A program made the position numbers and the translations under genes. From positions 85,743 through 149,742 of the forward strand of contig JALUXG010000049.1 in NCBI GenBank assembly GCA_027019085.1: DNA of 64,000 bases, given 5' to 3'. Under the pieces are notes generated by a model. The model worked only from the letters and a program-made list of their open reading frames with translations, was not told the origin of the DNA and ran no database searches. Source of the DNA: Rhodanobacteraceae bacterium (GTDB taxonomy: Bacteria > Pseudomonadota > Gammaproteobacteria > Xanthomonadales > Rhodanobacteraceae). The stretch's first letter is position 1, and every line of letters starts with the position of its first letter. Below are positions 60,046-64,000 of this stretch, piece after piece.

Positions 60046-62910
60046 ATGCATGCCTCGACTCTTTCGCAGGATCTGGAAGCGCGTGTGGCTGAGCGTCACG
60101 CGGACATACACGCGCGTTGCCGCGAGGCTGGCGTGGCGGTGCAGGACGATGCCGGGGTCTCCGAGCGCATCGGCCGCATGCTGGCGATCAGCGATTTCGC
60201 CGGCGAGGTGCTGTTGCGCCAGCCGCAGCTTTTGTCCCCGGCCGGCCTGGACTGGCTGCGCGGCAGCGAGGATGCCGGTACACGCGCCATGGCCCTGGTG
60301 CTGCCGGAGGACGAGAGCGGCTGCATGCGCGAGCTGCGCCGCTTCCGCGATGCCGAAGCCATGCGCCTGGTGTTTCGCGACGCCAACGGACTGGATACGC
60401 TGGAGGACACCCTCAGTGCCACCAGCACGCTTTACGAAGCCTTGCTCGAGCGCGCACTGGACTGGGTCCAGCAGCGGATGGCGGACCGTCATGGCCTGAT
60501 TCGCAATGGCGCCGGGCAGGCGCAGCAGATGGTGGTGCTCGGCTTCGGCAAGCTGGGCGGCAGCGAACTCAATTTTTCCTCCGACATCGACCTGGTGCTC
60601 GCTTATCCGGAAGGCGGATGCAGCGATGGCGAGCGGTCACTGGAACACGGCGAATACTTCGCCCGTCTCGGCCAGCATCTGGTGCGCCTGCTTGCCGAAC
60701 CGACCGAGCAGGGCATCGTCGCCCGCGTGGACCTGCGGCTGCGCCCGTTCGGTTCCGCGGGGCGGCTGGCGCTGTCGTTCGCCGCCATGGAGCAGTACTA
60801 CCAGCGTGAAGGGCGCGACTGGGAGCGCTATGCCTGGATCAAGTGCCGGACCGTGGCCGGTGACCGCGCGGCCGGCAAGCAGCTGCTGCAGATGCTGCGA
60901 CCCTTCATCTACCGCAAGTACCTCGATTACACCGCCTTCGCCGGCCTGCGCGACATGAAGGCGCGCATCGATGCGGAAGTGGCGCGCAAGGACCTTTCGG
61001 ACAATATCAAGCAGGGGCCGGGTGGCATCCGCGAGATCGAATTCATCGTGCAGCTCGAACAGTTGATCCGGGGCGGGCGCGATCCGGGCCTGCGCGTGCA
61101 GGGATTGATACCGGCGCTCACGGCCTGCGAATTGCACGGCTATATCCCGTTGCAGCGTGCCAGGCGTCTGCGCGAGGCCTGGCGTTTCCTGCGCCATCTG
61201 GAGAACCGCGTGCAGATGCTGCGCGATGCCCAGACCCATGACGTCCCCGAGGACGCCCTCAGTCGCGCTCGCCTGGCGCTGGGGCTGGGATACCCCGACT
61301 GGGACGCACTGTCCACGGCGCTGGCGCGGCACCGTGATGCGGTCAGCGAGGAATTCAATGCCGTGCTGGTGCCCGGCGCCGGCACCGCCACCAGGGTGCC
61401 CACTCGCGAGCGTGCATGGTGGACTGCGGCATGTCGCGAGCAATTGCAGCCCCAGGCGCTGGCAGAGGCCGGCTTCGGTGACGCGCAGGCCACCACGGCA
61501 GCCCTCAACACCCTGTCCCGTGCGCCTGCCGTGCGGGCCATGTCGGCGCGCAGTCGCGAACGGCTGGACCGCCTGATGCCGCAGCTGATCGCCGCCGCGC
61601 TGGAAACCCCGGACCCGGATCGTTGCCTGCAACAGCTGGTGCGACTGGTGCAGGCGGTTGCGCGCCGTTCGGCCTACCTGTCCCTGCTCGAGGAACAGCC
61701 GGTCGCGCGCCAGCGGCTGGCGCAGATCTTCGCCGTGCATGCCTTGCTTGCCGACTCGGTCATCGCCCATCCGCTGTTGCTCGATGACGTGCTCGATCCG
61801 CGTATCGAGCAGTTGCCGCTCAAGCGCGCCGATATCGCCGCGGCCTTCGGGCAGGCACTGGCTGCCATGGACGAGCGCGATGCCGAGGGCGAGCTCGATC
61901 GTATCAACGAGCGCAAGGCAAGCCTGGCCTTCCGCCTCGGCATGGCCTATCGCGACGCACGTGCCGACGGCGTGTCGACTGCTCGCCGGCTGGCTTCCCT
62001 CGCCGCGGCGACGGTCGATGCCGTGCTGACGCTGGCCGAGCGCGAACTGGTGGCCCGGCACGGCCGGCTGCCCGGCGGCAAAGGTTCGGGGTTCTGCGTG
62101 CTCGGCTACGGCAGCCTGGGCGGTGAGGAACTGGGTTTTGCCTCCGACCTGGACCTGGTGTTCGTGTATGACGGCGCGCGTGCGCAGGGGCAAAGCGACG
62201 GCGAGCATCCGCTGGACGGACTGCGCTGGTACCAGCGCCTGGCGCAAAGGGTGGTGCACTGGCTGTCGGCACTCACCCGCGCCGGACGCCTGTACGAGGT
62301 CGATACTCGTCTGCGCCCGGACGGCAGCACCAGCCTGCTGGTCACCAGCCTGCAATCGTTCGCCGCCTACCAGCGCGAACGGGCCTGGACCTGGGAGCAC
62401 CAGGCCCTGCTGCGCGCGCGGCCGGTGGCCGGAGACAGGGCATTCGGCGAGCGCGTGCAGGCCGTGCGTCGCGAAGTCCTCATGGCGCCCCGCCAGGAAG
62501 CGGGACTGCGCCGCGAGGTGGTCGACATGCGAACTCGCTGGCGCCGCGAGCGCGACCGCTCCGACCACGATCACCTGGATCTCAAGCAGGGCGCCGGCGG
62601 ATTGCTGGACATCGAATTCCTGTTGCAGGGTCTGGTGCTGATGCATGCCCATGCAAGCCCGCAACTGGTCGATTCCACCGCCAACGCCAGCCTGATCGAG
62701 GCCTGCCGCACGACCGGGCTCCTGGACGCGGACGAGGCCCGGCAACTGGCCGCCGCCCACGGCGACCTGCTGCACCGCGCATTGGCCTGCACCCTAGACA
62801 CCCGTCCACGCCTGGTGCAGCGTAGTGCCGAACTGGACGCGCAGAGTCGCCAGGTACTCGCCATTGCATGCGCCCACGGATTCGACTTCACGCAGGCCGC
62901 ATCGACGTGA
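60046..62910 (+). CDS. glnE: Bifunctional glutamine synthetase adenylyltransferase / deadenylylase
   Basis: A 954-residue enzyme (E. coli 946) that switches glutamine synthetase off and on by adenylylation. The two nucleotidyltransferase domains are visible: GFGKLGGSELNFSSDIDLVL near residue 165 (deadenylylase) and GYGSLGGEELGFASDLDLVF near residue 686 (adenylylase). Each is followed by a helical GlnD-PII-uridylyltransferase-type domain (IKQGPGGIREIEFIVQ and LKQGAGGLLDIEFLLQ). The frame opens far upstream; ATG at 60046 (MHASTLSQDLEARV) gives family length. With gltBD this window holds two parts of nitrogen assimilation. Confidence 0.96.
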   Translation: MHASTLSQDLEARVAERHADIHARCREAGVAVQDDAGVSERIGRMLAISDFAGEVLLRQPQLLSPAGLDWLRGSEDAGTRAMALVLPEDESGCMRELRRFRDAEAMRLVFRDANGLDTLEDTLSATSTLYEALLERALDWVQQRMADRHGLIRNGAGQAQQMVVLGFGKLGGSELNFSSDIDLVLAYPEGGCSDGERSLEHGEYFARLGQHLVRLLAEPTEQGIVARVDLRLRPFGSAGRLALSFAAMEQYYQREGRDWERYAWIKCRTVAGDRAAGKQLLQMLRPFIYRKYLDYTAFAGLRDMKARIDAEVARKDLSDNIKQGPGGIREIEFIVQLEQLIRGGRDPGLRVQGLIPALTACELHGYIPLQRARRLREAWRFLRHLENRVQMLRDAQTHDVPEDALSRARLALGLGYPDWDALSTALARHRDAVSEEFNAVLVPGAGTATRVPTRERAWWTAACREQLQPQALAEAGFGDAQATTAALNTLSRAPAVRAMSARSRERLDRLMPQLIAAALETPDPDRCLQQLVRLVQAVARRSAYLSLLEEQPVARQRLAQIFAVHALLADSVIAHPLLLDDVLDPRIEQLPLKRADIAAAFGQALAAMDERDAEGELDRINERKASLAFRLGMAYRDARADGVSTARRLASLAAATVDAVLTLAERELVARHGRLPGGKGSGFCVLGYGSLGGEELGFASDLDLVFVYDGARAQGQSDGEHPLDGLRWYQRLAQRVVHWLSALTRAGRLYEVDTRLRPDGSTSLLVTSLQSFAAYQRERAWTWEHQALLRARPVAGDRAFGERVQAVRREVLMAPRQEAGLRREVVDMRTRWRRERDRSDHDHLDLKQGAGGLLDIEFLLQGLVLMHAHASPQLVDSTANASLIEACRTTGLLDADEARQLAAAHGDLLHRALACTLDTRPRLVQRSAELDAQSRQVLAIACAHGFDFTQAAST

Positions 62911-63030
62911 ACCTGCCTGCGCGCGAAGACTTGCCGGTCACCCCATCCGCGACCGGGCAGGGCGAGCACGTATTCGGCCAGACCCGCGGTACAGTACGCT
63001 GGGCACCGCGCCACAGACCTGGGCCATGCC

Positions 63031-63396
63031 ATGGACATTCGCGTGAAACGCGTCTACGCGCCCGCAGACGAGCACGACGGCCTGCGGGTCCTGGTCGACC
63101 GTTTGTGGCCGCGCGGCCTGTCGAAGGCGCGGGTCGCTGCTGACCTCTGGCTCAGGGACGCGGCACCCAGCACGCAGCTGCGCAAGTGGTTCGCCCACGA
63201 CCCGGCGCGTTGGGAGGACTTCCAGAGGCGCTATTTCCAGGAACTGGACACCCACCCCGAAGCACTCGAACCGCTGCGCGAAGCGATCAAGCAGGGCCCC
63301 GTCTCCCTGCTCTATTCGGCGCACGATGCCGAGCACAACCAAGCCGTGGCCCTGCGCGAGTACCTCCTGCGGGCCCATCGCCGGCGCGGGGTCTGA
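63031..63396 (+). CDS. DUF488 family protein (YeaO-like)
   Basis: A 121-residue protein starting MDIRVKRVYAPADEHDGLRV. LVDRLWPRGLSKARVAADLW, LRKWFAHDPARWEDFQRRY and VSLLYSAHDAEHNQAVALREYL are the hallmarks of the YeaO subgroup. The biochemical function is unknown. It follows glnE by 120 bases on the same strand. GC content is ordinary up to its stop and then falls. Confidence 0.88.
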   Translation: MDIRVKRVYAPADEHDGLRVLVDRLWPRGLSKARVAADLWLRDAAPSTQLRKWFAHDPARWEDFQRRYFQELDTHPEALEPLREAIKQGPVSLLYSAHDAEHNQAVALREYLLRAHRRRGV

Positions 63397-63745
63397 AACC
63401 CGAAAACCCATGTCGCCGCATGTCGCGTTTGGCGCTGGCATGTCACCGCCACAGTGCAACGCCGCCCAGCGGCAGGGGGTGGTCATGTCACATTACGCAA
63501 GGGCGTCTCAAACTCCACGTGCAACACCCTGGAATTGGGATATTTTACACGAAATATTAAATAGTTGCGAATTATTCAAGGGCAAACAACTACTATCGGC
63601 TACAACTAAGATCGGGCCATTGCAGCCTGACACAAATCAAACAGCCCCCAGAGAACTCGTGGCCGTTCAATCTTGGCTCAGGTACTGTTCATGAGATATA
63701 TGGTAGGTGTTCAAGCAAATGCGAAGGGAGGAAGGTGGGTCGAGG
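63397..63745. other. Non-coding gap with a switch to AT-rich sequence
   Basis: The first ~100 bases are GC-rich and contain no recognisable gene. From about 63520 the sequence becomes clearly AT-rich (for example AAATATTAAATAGTTGCG near 63550), unlike the rest of the window. I see no gene, REP or tRNA that would mark a boundary. A small + frame at 63673-63897 lacks similarity and overlaps the better candidate at 63746. Confidence 0.5.
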
Positions 63746-64000
63746 ATGAAAATTCAAACGTTGATTTTTCTTATTGCTTTGACTCCGATTTATCTGCTTG
63801 GTTTCACAAATGCGCATGCCGCATCCACTCACAGTGTTATAACAACCACCCATTACGTACCTTACGGGTCAAAAAACTATTACATAGTCGCCCTTGAACA
63901 ATCCAATTCTTGTGCCGCCTATTCTTACGCAGTCCATGTCCATGCGGTATGGCGGGTCGCAGCCGCATGGCGATGTTGCGCCCCTGCGGCAAGATGTGCA
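63746..64000 (+). CDS. Start of a secreted protein of unknown function (3' end outside window)
   Basis: An open frame from ATG to the window edge (85 codons, no stop). The N-terminus KIQTLIFLIALTPIYLLGF followed by TNAHA is a textbook Sec signal peptide, with cleavage after AHA about residue 25. The following STHSVITTTHYVPYGSKNYY has no family I recognise. GGGAGGAAGG about 11-20 bases upstream could be the ribosome site. Codon use is AT-rich (ATT, TTT, TAT, AAA), unlike neighbours, suggesting acquisition. GC rises again in the last ~60 bases, so the gene may end or change soon after. Confidence 0.5.
   Translation, partial: MKIQTLIFLIALTPIYLLGFTNAHAASTHSVITTTHYVPYGSKNYYIVALEQSNSCAAYSYAVHVHAVWRVAAAWRCCAPAARCA

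Noticed and set aside
63673..63897. 74-residue + frame near the right end
   Set aside because: It overlaps the frame at 63746, which has a far better signal peptide; no similarity or ribosome site supports it.

Overview
The window is one contiguous piece of a high-GC gammaproteobacterial chromosome. Gene content and order (cutA-dsbD-tlpA-aroQ-accB-accC-prmA-DUF3426-fis-purH, hemD-hemX-hemY, polA beside a DUF2782 gene, tatABC, gltBD) and GTAG-headed palindromic repeats of the SMAG/REP kind point to the order Xanthomonadales, most likely Rhodanobacteraceae or a close relative. The genus cannot be fixed from the sequence alone. No rRNA, tRNA, CRISPR array, prophage or classical IS was seen. Most genes are housekeeping.

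Layout. 1-7 kb: the end of an alpha/beta hydrolase with a NatAB-type ABC exporter, ferrochelatase (hemH), a secreted SYLF protein and tatABC. 7-14 kb: an EnvC-like amidase activator, an NRDE protein, a fused SpmA/SpmB-type membrane protein, a double-domain methylglyoxal-synthase-like protein, a YchJ-like protein and an S9 peptidase. 14-20 kb: gltB and gltD. 20-29 kb: an outer-membrane protein whose 5' end runs into a repeat array, a type II NADH dehydrogenase, an NnrU-like protein, dinG, a DUF3014 protein, an MFS exporter and rlmI. 29.6-31.1 kb: a REP-associated tyrosine transposase (RAYT) between tandem REP pairs. 31-39 kb: srkA, a thioesterase, a ferredoxin-type reductase, a membrane rhodanese, a lipoprotein, a second hotdog protein and hemDXY. 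39-45 kb: uvrD with a repeat-derived insert, and polA. 45-55.6 kb: a long leftward housekeeping cluster from cutA to purH. 55.7-58 kb: groESL with CIRCE and a terminator. 58-64 kb: an LTA-synthase-like phosphotransferase, glnE, a DUF488 protein, and an AT-rich end with the start of a secreted protein.

The unusual part is the repeats. Three families are present. Class A is GTAG followed by GGCGGGCACCGTCCGCC; it flanks the RAYT and occurs in six clusters. Class B is GTAG followed by GAGCGGCGGAAGCCGCGA; it occurs in two clusters and has no transposase in view. Class C consists of inverted arrays of a GGGACTC/GGGAATC-like heptamer. Class A elements supply the TAG stop codon of four genes, and one array probably supplies the start of an outer-membrane protein gene. 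Class C elements sit in frame inside uvrD, upstream of prmA, and around a four-helix-bundle gene lodged between accB and accC. A partial class C arm lies between groES and groEL. Class C, with its four-helix-bundle gene, is the best candidate here for a poorly described mobile or repeat system.
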